A DNA stretch of 64,000 bases from a virus. The stretch spans positions 1 through 64,000 of the IMG/VR virus record IMGVR_UViG_3300035698_017721. One strand, given 5' to 3'. The notes under the pieces were generated by a model. It did not search any database. It saw nothing but the letters and a program-made list of their open reading frames with translations, and was not told the origin of the DNA. This document shows positions 8,004 through 17,114 of this stretch, piece after piece (position 1 is the first letter of the stretch; each line of letters begins with the position of its first letter). The translations under genes were made by a program, and so were the position numbers.

Positions 8004-8363
8004 TCACTTGCTCGTTTTTGTTCGGACAATGAATTCCTCAATGAATGTTTGCCGTTCCAAATTCAAAGCCAGGTGACGTTCGGCTTTTACTTTTTCTTTC
8101 GGATCATCTTCTGTCCATACAATAACTTCACGATTATTCTTAATCGCTCCAACCAAACGCTTCTGTTCCTTTCTAGCAAGGTGTTTGACCATCTTAATGT
8201 TCTCCTTATATTCCTTCTTGGAAGTATACGGCTCTATCTCCCTATCTCCTCCACCAACTTCAACTTTGACTTTCTCCTTTATCAGATCATAAGTCCAGTA
8301 AGTATATTGATCGAAATGTCCTGTGTTGGAGGAATAGGTTAACGGGTAACTTTTCATTTTCAT
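8004..8363 (-). CDS. hypothetical protein (119 aa)
   Basis: Unrecognised, highly charged (Lys/Glu-rich) soluble protein with a long central helix (KKEYKENIKMVKHLARKEQ). Last gene of its transcription unit, followed by a terminator. No motif. Confidence 0.65.
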   Translation of the reverse strand: MKMKSYPLTYSSNTGHFDQYTYWTYDLIKEKVKVEVGGGDREIEPYTSKKEYKENIKMVKHLARKEQKRLVGAIKNNREVIVWTEDDPKEKVKAERHLALNLERQTFIEEFIVRTKTSK

Positions 8364-8370
8364 TTTTTTA

Positions 8371-9075
8371 TCATTTGAAATAACCCTTTCTTTTAAAACT
8401 TGCGAATAATCGTTTCTCTGCTTCTTTCTTCGTATCTACTGGAGATTGGCTTCCTTCTAAACAAAAGAATTCACACCTCTTGTCCCATGTAAATCTACCA
8501 TCATAATCACGATCGGGCATCGTCTTCTCTTTGGTGACCCAATAAAGATAATCCGTTCCACCAGAAATCGCGTTTTCAGATTCTACCATGAATATATCTT
8601 CCTTAGTACAACCTTCATATACTTGAAGTTTGTTTGCTTTTCGTTGATCTACAAACTTATCAAGAATACGATTAGATTGACCAACATGATCACGTGTGAC
8701 TTCATCAGTCATATCTTGGATCTTATTGGTATTGAAGAACGATATGAAGACGGTAAACTTGTTCCAGGTGAGACTCCAGATTACCCAACCTTCCGGTAAG
8801 TCAAACTGTATTGCTGTTGGTTCGTACGATGGAATACCTTTCTTAAGAAAAAAAGATTGATTTGGTTCTAAATAAACCATTCGACTATCTACATCGTCCA
8901 ATCCAAATCCTTTGGCCAATGCATCACCATTCTTGGTTTTCAGTTCTAACGCAACATTGAGATGTGTATAGCTTGAATTAACGAGTTTGGCAGATAAACC
9001 GCTCAACTCCGGTGCACCTTGTTTGATTACCTTGAATGGTAACTTCTTATACTCCATGTCTTCAAAAGTAAGCAT
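8371..9075 (-). CDS. hypothetical protein (234 aa)
   Basis: Unrecognised soluble protein. The N-terminal half is beta-strand rich with several Trp/Phe residues (PEGWVIWSLTWNKFTVFI); the C-terminus is basic (KRLFASFKRKGYFK). Its ATG immediately follows the stop of the phosphoesterase gene, so the two are co-transcribed. Confidence 0.65.
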   Translation of the reverse strand: MLTFEDMEYKKLPFKVIKQGAPELSGLSAKLVNSSYTHLNVALELKTKNGDALAKGFGLDDVDSRMVYLEPNQSFFLKKGIPSYEPTAIQFDLPEGWVIWSLTWNKFTVFISFFNTNKIQDMTDEVTRDHVGQSNRILDKFVDQRKANKLQVYEGCTKEDIFMVESENAISGGTDYLYWVTKEKTMPDRDYDGRFTWDKRCEFFCLEGSQSPVDTKKEAEKRLFASFKRKGYFK

Positions 9076-9711
9076 TTAAAGTCTCGTTGTATGATGATCA
9101 AACAAAACAACCTCTCTTTTATCCATGATTGCTTTGATCTCATCAAAGTGATAAGGTCTGAATTCTGGATGAGTATCTATCCCAATGTCCATCGTCTTAC
9201 GAGAAAAGTATAGAACGTCCAATGCTGCTTTGAACTTCGGATCGTCACACTTGTTCAATGAATCATGACAATGACCGTGTAAATGCCAAACACCGTGATG
9301 ATGATTGTCCCACACTAGTTCTGGAAAGTGATTGAATACTATAGGTTGACCTAGAATCTTTTTGTATCCCTTACTCTTAACTCCATTAAATAGAGGTCTT
9401 AGAGGGCTTGTACTGGATTCAAGATAATGATCGTGATTTCCTGTGAATACCCAAATGTTTTTACAATTGACTCGTTCACGAAATTCTATGATGTTCTTCT
9501 CCTTGTGACCAAATGCAATATCACCTCCATGATAAAAGTGATCATTAGGTTTCACCACCTTATTGATATTCTCAATGATGGTATCATTCATCTCTTCAAG
9601 TGTATCGAAATCTCGGCACATGGTTTTATCGTCCCATGTACTTATTCCTCGAACAAGATTAGCGTGTCCATAATGAGTATCGGCACCGATCCATACATCT
9701 ACGTTATTCAT
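9076..9711 (-). CDS. calcineurin-like metallophosphoesterase
   Basis: All signature motifs of the family are visible: GADTHYGHANL (residues 9-19), GGDIAFG, GNHDHYL, FNHFPEL and HLHGHCHDS. These supply the Asp, His and Asn ligands of a dinuclear metal centre. Members hydrolyse phosphomonoesters or diesters; phage versions are often orphan phosphodiesterases. At 211 residues it is a minimal catalytic domain with no extra modules. It overlaps the upstream gene by 4 nt. The substrate cannot be inferred. Confidence 0.9.
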   Translation of the reverse strand: MNNVDVWIGADTHYGHANLVRGISTWDDKTMCRDFDTLEEMNDTIIENINKVVKPNDHFYHGGDIAFGHKEKNIIEFRERVNCKNIWVFTGNHDHYLESSTSPLRPLFNGVKSKGYKKILGQPIVFNHFPELVWDNHHHGVWHLHGHCHDSLNKCDDPKFKAALDVLYFSRKTMDIGIDTHPEFRPYHFDEIKAIMDKREVVLFDHHTTRL

Positions 9712-10025
9712 CGTATTTGTGTAGAATAAATGAATGTTTTATCAATCGAATATCCTTTGTTTAGTTCTTTTTTAAATACACTTTGCATATAATTGGATAA
9801 CTCATTTTTTCCCGTCTTAATTACGGTTTCAATGCTTTCACTGTTCTTAACAGCTACGTGCCCAAAGAATTTTGATAGTCTTCCTGTTGGGGTTCTTAAC
9901 CAACAAATAACCATTGCTGCATTTTTATGATAACTCTGGTTTTCTCTATCGAAATTTGAGTTCATAATTGGCGAATACAAGTATGGATTTGGATAACCGC
10001 TCGGTATGTTTCGTTCTGTTTTCAT
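9708..10025 (-). CDS. hypothetical protein (105 aa)
   Basis: Unrecognised. Short N-terminal Pro/Tyr/Asn-rich stretch (SGYPNPYLYSPIMNSN), then a compact alpha/beta domain. Coupled by ATGA overlap to the phosphoesterase gene. Confidence 0.6.
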   Translation of the reverse strand: MKTERNIPSGYPNPYLYSPIMNSNFDRENQSYHKNAAMVICWLRTPTGRLSKFFGHVAVKNSESIETVIKTGKNELSNYMQSVFKKELNKGYSIDKTFIYSTQIR

Positions 10026-10052
10026 TAGTTTGAGATGTCAAACAATAAACAA

Positions 10053-10247
10053 TTAACAATTGGATTTCTTTTTCTTTTTGGTAGATGTAGATTTTACTAA
10101 ACCTGCCTTTACGTTGGCAAATTCTCCACCATATTCCGCACTTCCGTTTAGATCATAAGCATATCCATCGTTACAAAGAATTACGACGTCCATCTCTCCA
10201 GATGGATCTAGCTCTTGAAGTCTTTTTATTATATCTCCTGATTCCAT
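10053..10247 (-). CDS. hypothetical protein (64 aa)
   Basis: Unrecognised small protein. The first 50 residues resemble short phage proteins of the pattern 'LQxLDPxxxVxIxxDxxYYxL'. The C-terminus is a basic tail (STSTKKKKKSNC). It has its own -7 promoter element 4 nt upstream, which implies a very short or absent leader. Confidence 0.6.
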   Translation of the reverse strand: MESGDIIKRLQELDPSGEMDVVILCNDGYAYDLNGSAEYGGEFANVKAGLVKSTSTKKKKKSNC

Positions 10248-10250
10248 GAC

Positions 10251-10260
10251 GTAAAGATAA
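10251..10260 (-). promoter_or_regulatory. Bacteroidota-type -7 promoter element
   Basis: TTATCTTTAC on the minus strand, matching the TAnnTTTG class, 4 nt before the ATG at 10247. A TTTG-containing -33 region lies about 20 nt further upstream. Confidence 0.6.
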
Positions 10261-10283
10261 GAATAACTTATGACAAATAAAAA

Positions 10284-10568
10284 TCAATCCATCGGTTGAT
10301 CCAATTCATATCGTTCATCATCACCAGGCCACCAATTACAATGGCAAGTGAATTCGCCTCTATGATTAACCCGGTACAAGTTATTCTGAATCACATCAGA
10401 GAATAGTTTACGATCAACTTGTAGGTATTCACCAGTCACAACGGACCAGTTACCATTATCATCTCGCTGGGGTTCGTCAGTGTAAAGCGTTAACCGATTA
10501 CCCTTCCAATTTATAGCAAGCCACGTCCATCTAGAATTCAAATTCACATTAAGTGTCGTCATCTTCAT
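10284..10568 (-). CDS. hypothetical protein (94 aa)
   Basis: Unrecognised Trp-rich soluble protein (residues include WTWLAINWKG and CHCNWWPGDDERY). Overlaps the end of the topoisomerase subunit gene by 20 nt and is probably co-expressed with it. A CxC pair could bind metal. Confidence 0.6.
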   Translation of the reverse strand: MKMTTLNVNLNSRWTWLAINWKGNRLTLYTDEPQRDDNGNWSVVTGEYLQVDRKLFSDVIQNNLYRVNHRGEFTCHCNWWPGDDERYELDQPMD

Positions 10569-11952
10569 CTTCGGTTAATACTTCATCTTCGTCAACTGCA
10601 TCTTCCTCAGCAAAAACATCAATCCCATCTAACTGATATGGATTCTCGTCTTCAAACAGTTGAACACTTAGACTTACCTTACCTTTACCCTTAAATTTCT
10701 TCTCGCCTGCTTTACATTTCACGAGCTGAACTTTAGAGGACTTCTCTTGAACTTTGATCAGTGCGATCATTTCCTTTATCAATTGTTCTACAACCTTAAC
10801 TGTCTCTGGAGACAAAGCCGTTAACTTGATTGCATCAAGTCGACGTCGGATCGTTGGAACGTACTTTGAGATGAATTTCTTGATCTCTGCGGCCTTCCGT
10901 TTGGTGACCATCATATATATCAAGAATTCTTTTTTTGCCCGCAGATATTCCAGCTCATTATTTGACACCCGAAGATCATACATCATTTTCATGTGTATCA
11001 CTCTTTCACGATGTATTCTGAACTCATCCAGATAGTCATGGATCTTATCATAGACAACAACATTACCATTCTTAACGAAGGTCAATTGTTCGATCACTGC
11101 ACACTTGGTGAGCTTCTCAACAGTAGTCTTTGCTTCTTGCCAAGTCGCTTTGTTTCTCCACTTAATTGAGATGTCTACAATCTTCTTAGAATTATTGGTG
11201 ACCTTGAAATTACCTTCAATAGTATCGAGCTTGTACATCAACTTCGTAATGAATGATGTGTACTTAACCATCGGTGGAAGATCTCCAATAGTCATTGTCA
11301 TTGAATCATTGTCGAAAGCAAACTCTCCTTCGATAATCCAACCACGTTCACGATCAGGATACTTCTTGACCTTACCATTGAACCCGGCAAAGACCGGATG
11401 TAATTTCTTTGCAGAACCATTTAAGTATGCTTCAACATCTTCCATCTTCCGAGGTAGGATGTTTGACTTATATCCAACTGCAATACCCACTGTGTGAGTA
11501 CATAGTGAGATAGGAAGATCCACATGAATCCAATCATAGTTCCCTTCAGAATTCCGAGAGTTCAATGCTGAGTACTGTGAGACAAGAGCTTTCGTCTTTG
11601 GATCACTCTTGATCTTCGTATACCTGGACGATGATGGTTTCGGTGTAACTGGTGAACCAAAGAAACCATCACCCTGAAGCATCTTCCGGGAACAGCTGAA
11701 AGGTTTGGTCATCTTGTTGATCGCTTTGGTCAATGACATATCTCCATGATGATAGAGACCGGTTGCCATTACTTGACCAACAAGACCAACAGTTGCAGAG
11801 AATTTATCTGGTGCATACTGAAGTACCAATCGTTGGACCGGTGTCAGAGCATCGTAAAAATTCGGGATTCCACGAGACTGAATGACATACATCGAGTATG
11901 TCTTGAAATCTGTGTTGATGTGTTCCTTAATGTCAACTATCTCAATCTTCAT
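10549..11952 (-). CDS. DNA topoisomerase II medium subunit (gp52-like)
   Basis: DNA-cleaving subunit of the phage type II topoisomerase; about 467 residues, near the 442 of T4 gp52. Visible GyrA/ParC-type features: an N-terminal Y-x-x-Y-V-I-x-x-R region (TYSMYVIQSRGIP), QRLVL, the loop HHGDMSLTKAI, and GFFGSP followed by SSRYTKIK. The Tyr of the last motif is the expected nucleophile. The C-terminus is strongly acidic (EDAVDEDEVLTEDEDDD), which the T4 protein lacks. I chose ATG 11952 over the more upstream ATG because it overlaps the previous stop and begins MKIEIVDIKEHI. Its partner is at 17450-19252. Confidence 0.85.
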   Translation of the reverse strand: MKIEIVDIKEHINTDFKTYSMYVIQSRGIPNFYDALTPVQRLVLQYAPDKFSATVGLVGQVMATGLYHHGDMSLTKAINKMTKPFSCSRKMLQGDGFFGSPVTPKPSSSRYTKIKSDPKTKALVSQYSALNSRNSEGNYDWIHVDLPISLCTHTVGIAVGYKSNILPRKMEDVEAYLNGSAKKLHPVFAGFNGKVKKYPDRERGWIIEGEFAFDNDSMTMTIGDLPPMVKYTSFITKLMYKLDTIEGNFKVTNNSKKIVDISIKWRNKATWQEAKTTVEKLTKCAVIEQLTFVKNGNVVVYDKIHDYLDEFRIHRERVIHMKMMYDLRVSNNELEYLRAKKEFLIYMMVTKRKAAEIKKFISKYVPTIRRRLDAIKLTALSPETVKVVEQLIKEMIALIKVQEKSSKVQLVKCKAGEKKFKGKGKVSLSVQLFEDENPYQLDGIDVFAEEDAVDEDEVLTEDEDDDT

Positions 11953-12910
11953 CCTTTGTATTACCAGCTGGCTCATCAATATGGATTTCTTCTTTATAGT
12001 TTGCCATCATTGATTTCAGAGCTTCTTTGGCTTTCTCTGGATCCGTCGTGATTTCAGAGGTCGTGATTTCAGGTGCTTGCTTAACATCTTTAAAAAACAG
12101 ATTAACTAACCACAAAGTAAAACGGTTAGGATTCTTTAAAGTGATAGTCCAAATATCAGTAAATGGGACCCCATTATTAGTTGGTCCAAATATGTAATCT
12201 TTTTGATACGGGATTTCTGGCTTCTCTCCCAAGTTGATTTTCTCATATGACTGATTGGTGTTAAGCTTTGTATTAAACTCTTCATCAGTAAAGAACTTAA
12301 CTCTCATCCGATAAACAGCTTTCATTTTTGGTGGCAATTCACCCAGTTCAGCAATTGTAAACCATGCGAATTGTCCAAGATCATATATAACTGCTGTGTC
12401 AAATTTTGTATTTTCTATTTTAGAATTCAATTCATCAATGATATGTTTCATCAAGCGTTCCTCATAGATCTCTTCTATATTGGTATTCATCTTCGCTGTA
12501 TCAAATACTAAACCGGCTGGGAATTCATATACAACTTCAAGACTTTTAGCTTCACCAAATACCATTGTATCATCAACCAGAAGTTCAAATACTGGTTCTG
12601 GTGTAACAAATAAACGTTTGTCCTTAAAATTATCTTGTATCCCTGCGAAAATTCTAATAGCTCGTGGTAATGTTGAAGGTTCAACGTTCGGTACAGTTTG
12701 ACCATATACAGGCATTCCTGGATTGATCATATGTAATGAAAGTTGGCTAACTTTCATTGACATTTCATTCAAATTATGATAAAATGCATATTCTGTAATG
12801 AAATCTGCAAAAACTTTAGATACACCAGAATGTTGTATCACAGGCCACCAATCCTCATATATCGCAGATAATGGTTTGGGGGGGTTGGATTTAATTAAAT
12901 CTACTTTCAT
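11942..12910 (-). CDS. hypothetical protein (322 aa)
   Basis: Unrecognised soluble protein with mostly regular alpha/beta composition and an acidic C-terminus. It sits between the topoisomerase subunit gene and two small genes, with overlaps on both sides (11 and 4 nt), so it is translated with them. No nucleotide-binding or metal motif is visible. Confidence 0.65.
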   Translation of the reverse strand: MKVDLIKSNPPKPLSAIYEDWWPVIQHSGVSKVFADFITEYAFYHNLNEMSMKVSQLSLHMINPGMPVYGQTVPNVEPSTLPRAIRIFAGIQDNFKDKRLFVTPEPVFELLVDDTMVFGEAKSLEVVYEFPAGLVFDTAKMNTNIEEIYEERLMKHIIDELNSKIENTKFDTAVIYDLGQFAWFTIAELGELPPKMKAVYRMRVKFFTDEEFNTKLNTNQSYEKINLGEKPEIPYQKDYIFGPTNNGVPFTDIWTITLKNPNRFTLWLVNLFFKDVKQAPEITTSEITTDPEKAKEALKSMMANYKEEIHIDEPAGNTKDED

Positions 12911-13350
12911 TTCCCGATTTTTAATATTTCGCTACCTACAGCTTCAACCTTTTGGACGATCTTAAGTAAGTTCACTTCTACCGATCTTGGATTGTTGCCT
13001 TCATTTAATAGCTTCATACACAATTCAACATGCTTTGCTTTGATTTCAGAAACTAAAGTCATTACAACTTTAGGTTGAACACCCAATAATAAAGAAGTAT
13101 CCAAAATTTTCTGTGCAGTCTTATAGAATTTAGACTCTAAACCATCCAATATTTCTTGAGCAGTACGTTCTTTATCTCGTGTGTTTGCAGCAGGTTCATA
13201 ATTTTGCTCTCTTACGAACTTAGTCTTTTGGTCTATGAGAACCTTAATATCCGCAGTCATGCGAATTAACTCAGGCAAATCAAGAAGTAAATTCTTGGCC
13301 TGCTTGTTAAGTTTCTTCGTCTGTTTCTTTATTAGATCGTCTCTAAGCAT
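12907..13350 (-). CDS. hypothetical helical protein (147 aa)
   Basis: Predominantly helical with Leu/Lys-rich heptads (KKLNKQAKNLLLDLPELI) and a stretch YEPAANTRDKERT that loosely recalls a UVR motif, though not enough to assign one. No membrane segment. Overlaps neighbours on both sides. Confidence 0.6.
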   Translation of the reverse strand: MLRDDLIKKQTKKLNKQAKNLLLDLPELIRMTADIKVLIDQKTKFVREQNYEPAANTRDKERTAQEILDGLESKFYKTAQKILDTSLLLGVQPKVVMTLVSEIKAKHVELCMKLLNEGNNPRSVEVNLLKIVQKVEAVGSEILKIGK

Positions 13351-13576
13351 CTATTAAAACTTTTTTGTCCTTTAGGAAATTTACAATGTTTGCTGTTGGG
13401 TAAGATTGTCTCAGCTCTCCTCCCGGTAAAATCATCTCTACACTAAAATTATTGTGCTCACCCATCCAAGCTCGTACACCTTGAACCGCCATTTCATATA
13501 CTTCCCAATGAGCTTTTAAATTCTCTAATGCGTTAGTATCAATTTTTTGTTTTTTAACTGTTTTCTCTTGTGCCAT
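13343..13576 (-). CDS. hypothetical protein (77 aa)
   Basis: Unrecognised small protein with a basic N-terminus (EKTVKKQKID). It ends in TAG, one of the few phage genes here to do so; readthrough by a CUA tRNA would add about eleven residues before TAA. Confidence 0.6.
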   Translation of the reverse strand: MAQEKTVKKQKIDTNALENLKAHWEVYEMAVQGVRAWMGEHNNFSVEMILPGGELRQSYPTANIVNFLKDKKVLIDA

Positions 13577-13621
13577 TATTATATCGTTTGCACATTATAC
13601 GAAGAAAGACAAGAAAGTTCC

Positions 13622-13778
13622 CTAAAATCGGTTAAAGAGACGTTTAATCCACGCCTTGAATCTTTCCCACCGAGTAGGAATGTGCATAAGATCATAACTA
13701 AGAATTTTTTCCAAATGTACTTGGCCATTCATCCACACGACCTTGTGCTCTGGAGGCGATATAAAATTTCTTGTTCAT
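13622..13778 (-). CDS. small basic protein with an apparent +1 frame break (about 51 aa)
   Basis: ATG 13778 overlaps the stop of the glycohydrolase gene (ATGA) and begins MNKKFYI, but this frame soon ends in TAG. In the +1 frame the sequence continues as an open reading frame without a convincing start (SPPEHKVVWMNGQVHLEKI) to TAG at 13622. The frames meet at AAATTTTAT. One fewer T, or a +1 slip of tRNA-Phe on UUUU, would join them. A shorter independent start (ATG 13732) is the alternative. The product is basic and Trp-rich (RWERFKAWIKRLFNRF); function unknown. Confidence 0.45.
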
Positions 13779-14695
13779 AATAAGACGATCGCAGTTTCAG
13801 CTTTCTGAAGCTCGATGAATGTAGTGATTTTCTTATCTAGTTCAACACAATAATCACGACCAAATGGACCGTTCTCTAATGTACCGAATAAATCACTGCT
13901 ATTCAAGTCCTTTTTGATATGTGGGCATAGACTTGCTATTCCCATTGCCAAAGCTGCTACGGAGTCCACATCGCCTCCAAATGCTACGGAGTTGATAAGT
14001 ACTTCTTTATAGTTATTGGATCGAGTGACGACGTCCACAACAGCACCTACGGTCGCATAAGAGTCACAAGGAATGCCATTAGGAAAATCCTTGTACTTGG
14101 AGATCATTGCATGCTTTGATGTAAACTGACATTGCTTTAGAGCCCAAGCGAAATGTTTGGTGAAGGAATACTTCTCATCATTGTAAATCAATGAATGAAC
14201 AAGCAACGAAAGAACTCTCGCTGAATCCATTGCTTCATGATGTATATGTGTTGTGAGACATTGTGAGACCGCAGCATTCTGAACCTGAACGGGATCACCA
14301 AGAAGTCCACATGGAAGAACCCGCATGATTGCTCCGTTAGAAGACTGATGAGGTTCGGCAATATTCATGAACTCAATTCCTGACATTGAATTGGTGAGTG
14401 CTAAACGAACTCTTGAACCATAACCTGTTCGGTAAGGGAACTCACGTTTGTAAGCATTCAAGAAACTGGCTGCGAATTGAACCGGTCTGTAATCGTTTGG
14501 GTTGCTTAAGATCAACTCAGCAACACCCAAAGACATTTGAGTGTCATCGGTGTATTCTCCGTTACCTCTCACATTCCCATGTTTCGATACTCTCGAATGA
14601 AAACGTTTGCCATCGTTGTTCTCGTCAATAAATTCTTTGGGAGCAAATTCAAACGGACAGCCATAGGCATCCCCCAGACAAAGTTCTAAAATCAT
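13775..14695 (-). CDS. ADP-ribosylglycohydrolase (ARH/DraG family)
   Basis: Removes ADP-ribose from modified macromolecules. Family motifs are complete: LGDAYGCPFE near the start, the metal-binding EYTDDTQMSLG (about residues 47-57), SSNGAIMRVLP, and the C-terminal AFGGDVDSVAALAMG, which supplies further Asp ligands for the two magnesium ions. Length 306 fits the family. The start is at the very N-terminal motif; a few residues before GDAYG are fewer than usual. Together with the PARP-like gene at 40339-41667 this gives the phage both writer and eraser activities, or a defence against host ADP-ribosylation. Confidence 0.9.
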   Translation of the reverse strand: MILELCLGDAYGCPFEFAPKEFIDENNDGKRFHSRVSKHGNVRGNGEYTDDTQMSLGVAELILSNPNDYRPVQFAASFLNAYKREFPYRTGYGSRVRLALTNSMSGIEFMNIAEPHQSSNGAIMRVLPCGLLGDPVQVQNAAVSQCLTTHIHHEAMDSARVLSLLVHSLIYNDEKYSFTKHFAWALKQCQFTSKHAMISKYKDFPNGIPCDSYATVGAVVDVVTRSNNYKEVLINSVAFGGDVDSVAALAMGIASLCPHIKKDLNSSDLFGTLENGPFGRDYCVELDKKITTFIELQKAETAIVLL

Positions 14696-14715
14696 ATAAA
14701 TTCAATTGAGGTTCA

Positions 14716-14725
14716 GATATATATA
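14716..14725 (+). promoter_or_regulatory. GATATATATA motif (putative late promoter)
   Basis: Located 29 nt upstream of the HNH endonuclease start at 14755; same motif class as at the other endonuclease genes. Confidence 0.45.
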
Positions 14726-14754
14726 GTATTGAATTTCAAATTTAAACATAAATA

Positions 14755-15333
14755 ATGATGAATAAAAGAAAAACAACATTTGATCACTTAGATATAGTTG
14801 GTAATAAATATGGAATGACTACAGTTAATAAATTTTCGCATGACAATAAAAGTAAACGGCCTTGGAAGTATTATTATTCATGTAGTTGTGAATGCGGTAC
14901 AACAAATAAAATCATAAATCGAGTCAATTTAATTTCTAATCATGCACAATCTTGTGGATGTTTACGAAAACGTAAAGGTAAACAATCTAAAAGTTGGGGT
15001 GGTTATGAAAAAATCAGCGGCCGATTTTTTGGTAGTATTGTTAGACATGCAAAATCGCGAGGCTTAGAATTTAATATAACTATTGAAGATGCATGGAAAC
15101 AGTTTAAAAACCAAAACGAAAAATGTGCATTGACTGGTCTATTACTGAAAATGGATGCGTTCAAAAATGATTACACAAATAAAACTGCTTCGTTAGATCG
15201 TATCGATTCAACAAAGGGTTATGAACTTGACAACATCCAATGGATACACAAAGACATCAATTACATTAAAATGAATGTTCCTAATGATCGTTTTATTGAA
15301 CTTTGTAAAATGGTTAGTGACTATTCATGTTAA
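14755..15333 (+). CDS. HNH homing endonuclease
   Basis: 192-residue phage HNH protein on the opposite strand to its neighbours. The N-terminal half has a CxC / CGC zinc-finger pair (SCSCECG, SCGCLRK). The C-terminal nuclease region has the pattern KCALTGLLL, then TASLDRIDSTKGYELDNIQW and HKDINYIKMN, typical of this HNH subgroup. ATG 14755 and 14758 are both possible. It lies beside the ADP-ribosylglycohydrolase gene, its likely insertion target region. Confidence 0.85.
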   Translation: MMNKRKTTFDHLDIVGNKYGMTTVNKFSHDNKSKRPWKYYYSCSCECGTTNKIINRVNLISNHAQSCGCLRKRKGKQSKSWGGYEKISGRFFGSIVRHAKSRGLEFNITIEDAWKQFKNQNEKCALTGLLLKMDAFKNDYTNKTASLDRIDSTKGYELDNIQWIHKDINYIKMNVPNDRFIELCKMVSDYSC

Positions 15334-15338
15334 TTTTC

Positions 15339-15348
15339 TTATCTTTAC
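15339..15348 (+). promoter_or_regulatory. Bacteroidota-type -7 promoter element
   Basis: TTATCTTTAC ends 3 nt before the ATG at 15352, predicting a leaderless or nearly leaderless transcript. Confidence 0.6.
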
Positions 15349-15351
15349 AAC

Positions 15352-15657
15352 ATGGAAAAATATAAAATTAGAATCTGTATTGAAGGTAATAAGGACCTAT
15401 GTCCAGTATATGGTGCCGTATATGTAGATGTGGAATGTCCAATGATTCCGCGTTTAGGTGAACGGGTTTTATTACCAGATGGCGCCCAGGATACGCTTGA
15501 AGAAAAAGCTGTTAATTTTCCTGATGAATATAATGTACATACACTACCTGAAGGTGTGAAACCTTATGTGTGTTTTGATGATTATCAATGGGTACGAGAA
15601 GTAGTATATAATTTACACTATGATGAACCAGTAGTTGAAGTGATTTTAGGAATGTGA
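15352..15657 (+). CDS. hypothetical protein (101 aa)
   Basis: Unrecognised acidic protein rich in beta strands (KIRICIEGN, AVYVDVECP, PVVEVILGM). It has its own promoter and faces the minus-strand gene 15618-15842, overlapping it tail to tail by 40 nt. One of the few non-endonuclease plus-strand genes in the first 45 kb. Confidence 0.65.
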   Translation: MEKYKIRICIEGNKDLCPVYGAVYVDVECPMIPRLGERVLLPDGAQDTLEEKAVNFPDEYNVHTLPEGVKPYVCFDDYQWVREVVYNLHYDEPVVEVILGM

Positions 15658-15842
15658 TCTCTATATAATTGTTCATGCATTTCACAACCTTCAACGATAC
15701 ACAATATTCCACTTCCGCCACCAATGTAACTGACCAAAATATTATGCGGATCAATACATTCGTTAATTGTACAACGTAGGCCTTCATCATCTTTGATGAT
15801 CATGCCATCAGAAAGGTCTTCAAATTTTAGTTCTTCTTTCAT
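15618..15842 (-). CDS. hypothetical protein (74 aa)
   Basis: Starts at ATG 15842, just after the upstream gene. A longer frame exists but overlaps that gene entirely. Contains GGGSGILCIVEGCEMHEQ; short acidic N-terminus. Unrecognised; ends inside the opposing gene. Confidence 0.55.
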   Translation of the reverse strand: MKEELKFEDLSDGMIIKDDEGLRCTINECIDPHNILVSYIGGGSGILCIVEGCEMHEQLYRDHIPKITSTTGSS

Positions 15843-15858
15843 TCGTCGGGGCTCTTGC

Positions 15859-16791
15859 TTAATCCATATTAAAAAGTTCAGACCTGTGTAAATGACGAGT
15901 CTTTTTCTTTTTCTTTTTCTTCTTTGCAGAAATCTGATCGGTGACAGCAACAAGACTTGTTTTTTGATTCTCGATTTGTTGAGCGAGCTCAAGTTCTAGT
16001 CTTTGTAATTTATCAGGTGACGGTGATCTATATCCTGACTGTCCTAACACATGGAAATCAGGTGCAGGAACTATGTCTATTCCATGTACCCGAGCTGCAA
16101 TAGTTTCAGCATAGGTGCTGAGAGAAGGATTAGGTGCTAATTTTGGCGCATGACCTGAATACCCAGAAATGCCCAGAACATTCTTGCGATTATATGCATC
16201 CAGATATTCTGCGAATGTTGTAGGTACGGTATTAGAAACATGACAATCTCTGACATAATCAGAATATGTCAACTCAGCATTCCTAAGATTATCAGCATCA
16301 TGATCCAACTGATCTTGCTTAGCATCCTTTTTAGCAAGTTTAACTGCTTGTGTTGCTTGATTCGCGCCCTTTCTATCAGACACAATTTCAGCACATTGAG
16401 AATCACTAACAGGCATAAATTTATGTGAGCCCTTCCTCTTTCCTGAATCGTAAACAGCTTCGTTATTTTCAAGATCCCAAATCAATAATACGTGATCTTC
16501 ATATCCTTCATTGGAATTCTCTTCCGTGTAAAGCATAACGGAAGGTCCGACATTATCTTCGTAGAAACTAGGACTGATTGACATGTGACCTGAAAAAGAA
16601 CTGATCACCATATAACGATCCCTTGGACCTGCCTTCGGAATACTATCTTGTACTCGGTCCCAAAGATGATCGATACTTCCCACCTCAACATTACGTCCAG
16701 CATATCCTGATACACTGGGTTGTGGGTTTTTAGGCTGTTCTTTTTCACCTATAAAAGATGCGAAGTTTTTAAATGCTCTCATTCTGGGCAT
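15859..16791 (-). CDS. hypothetical protein (310 aa)
   Basis: Unrecognised. N-terminal ~130 residues form an alpha/beta domain (MVISSFSGHMSISPSFYED, VLLIWDLENNEAVY). The centre is Lys/Ala/Asp-rich and helical, and the C-terminus carries a KKKKKKKK run before TRHLHRS. The modular, low-complexity tail suggests a nucleic-acid or membrane-surface contact. Confidence 0.6.
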   Translation of the reverse strand: MPRMRAFKNFASFIGEKEQPKNPQPSVSGYAGRNVEVGSIDHLWDRVQDSIPKAGPRDRYMVISSFSGHMSISPSFYEDNVGPSVMLYTEENSNEGYEDHVLLIWDLENNEAVYDSGKRKGSHKFMPVSDSQCAEIVSDRKGANQATQAVKLAKKDAKQDQLDHDADNLRNAELTYSDYVRDCHVSNTVPTTFAEYLDAYNRKNVLGISGYSGHAPKLAPNPSLSTYAETIAARVHGIDIVPAPDFHVLGQSGYRSPSPDKLQRLELELAQQIENQKTSLVAVTDQISAKKKKKKKKTRHLHRSELFNMD

Positions 16792-17114
16792 GATTCGTTC
16801 TTACACCATTCAACACCTTCCTGGTATTCTTTCAGGGTCACCGTTTTTACATCATGACCTGATGCGACCAACTTATTGATCTCTTTCTGTACGTCTTTAG
16901 TAATCATATGTACAACGGATGCTTGAACAATCTTTTGACATTCCGGACATATACACAATTTGATTCTTACGTCTTTATCTTCCATATTGAAAAATTTACT
17001 TCCATTAACATCCGTCATAATCATTAGACCGGTTTCTTTTGCTAACCGTCTTAGATTTTCTGCTTGATGTTTGATTTTTTCGTACTTGTTCATTTCGTCC
17101 TCAGCATTCTTCAT
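16779..17114 (-). CDS. hypothetical protein with Cys pairs (111 aa)
   Basis: Contains CICPEC near residue 53 and a second Cys pair near the C-terminus (WCKNESC), consistent with a zinc ribbon split by a helical insert. N-terminal coiled coil (NKYEKIKHQAENLRRLAKE). It overlaps the next gene by 13 nt. Function unknown. Confidence 0.6.
   Translation of the reverse strand: MKNAEDEMNKYEKIKHQAENLRRLAKETGLMIMTDVNGSKFFNMEDKDVRIKLCICPECQKIVQASVVHMITKDVQKEINKLVASGHDVKTVTLKEYQEGVEWCKNESCPE

Noticed and set aside
12907-13350. UVR-motif-like stretch (YEPAANTRDKERT)
   Set aside because: Only a loose match within a helical protein; not enough to call a UvrB/UvrC-related domain.
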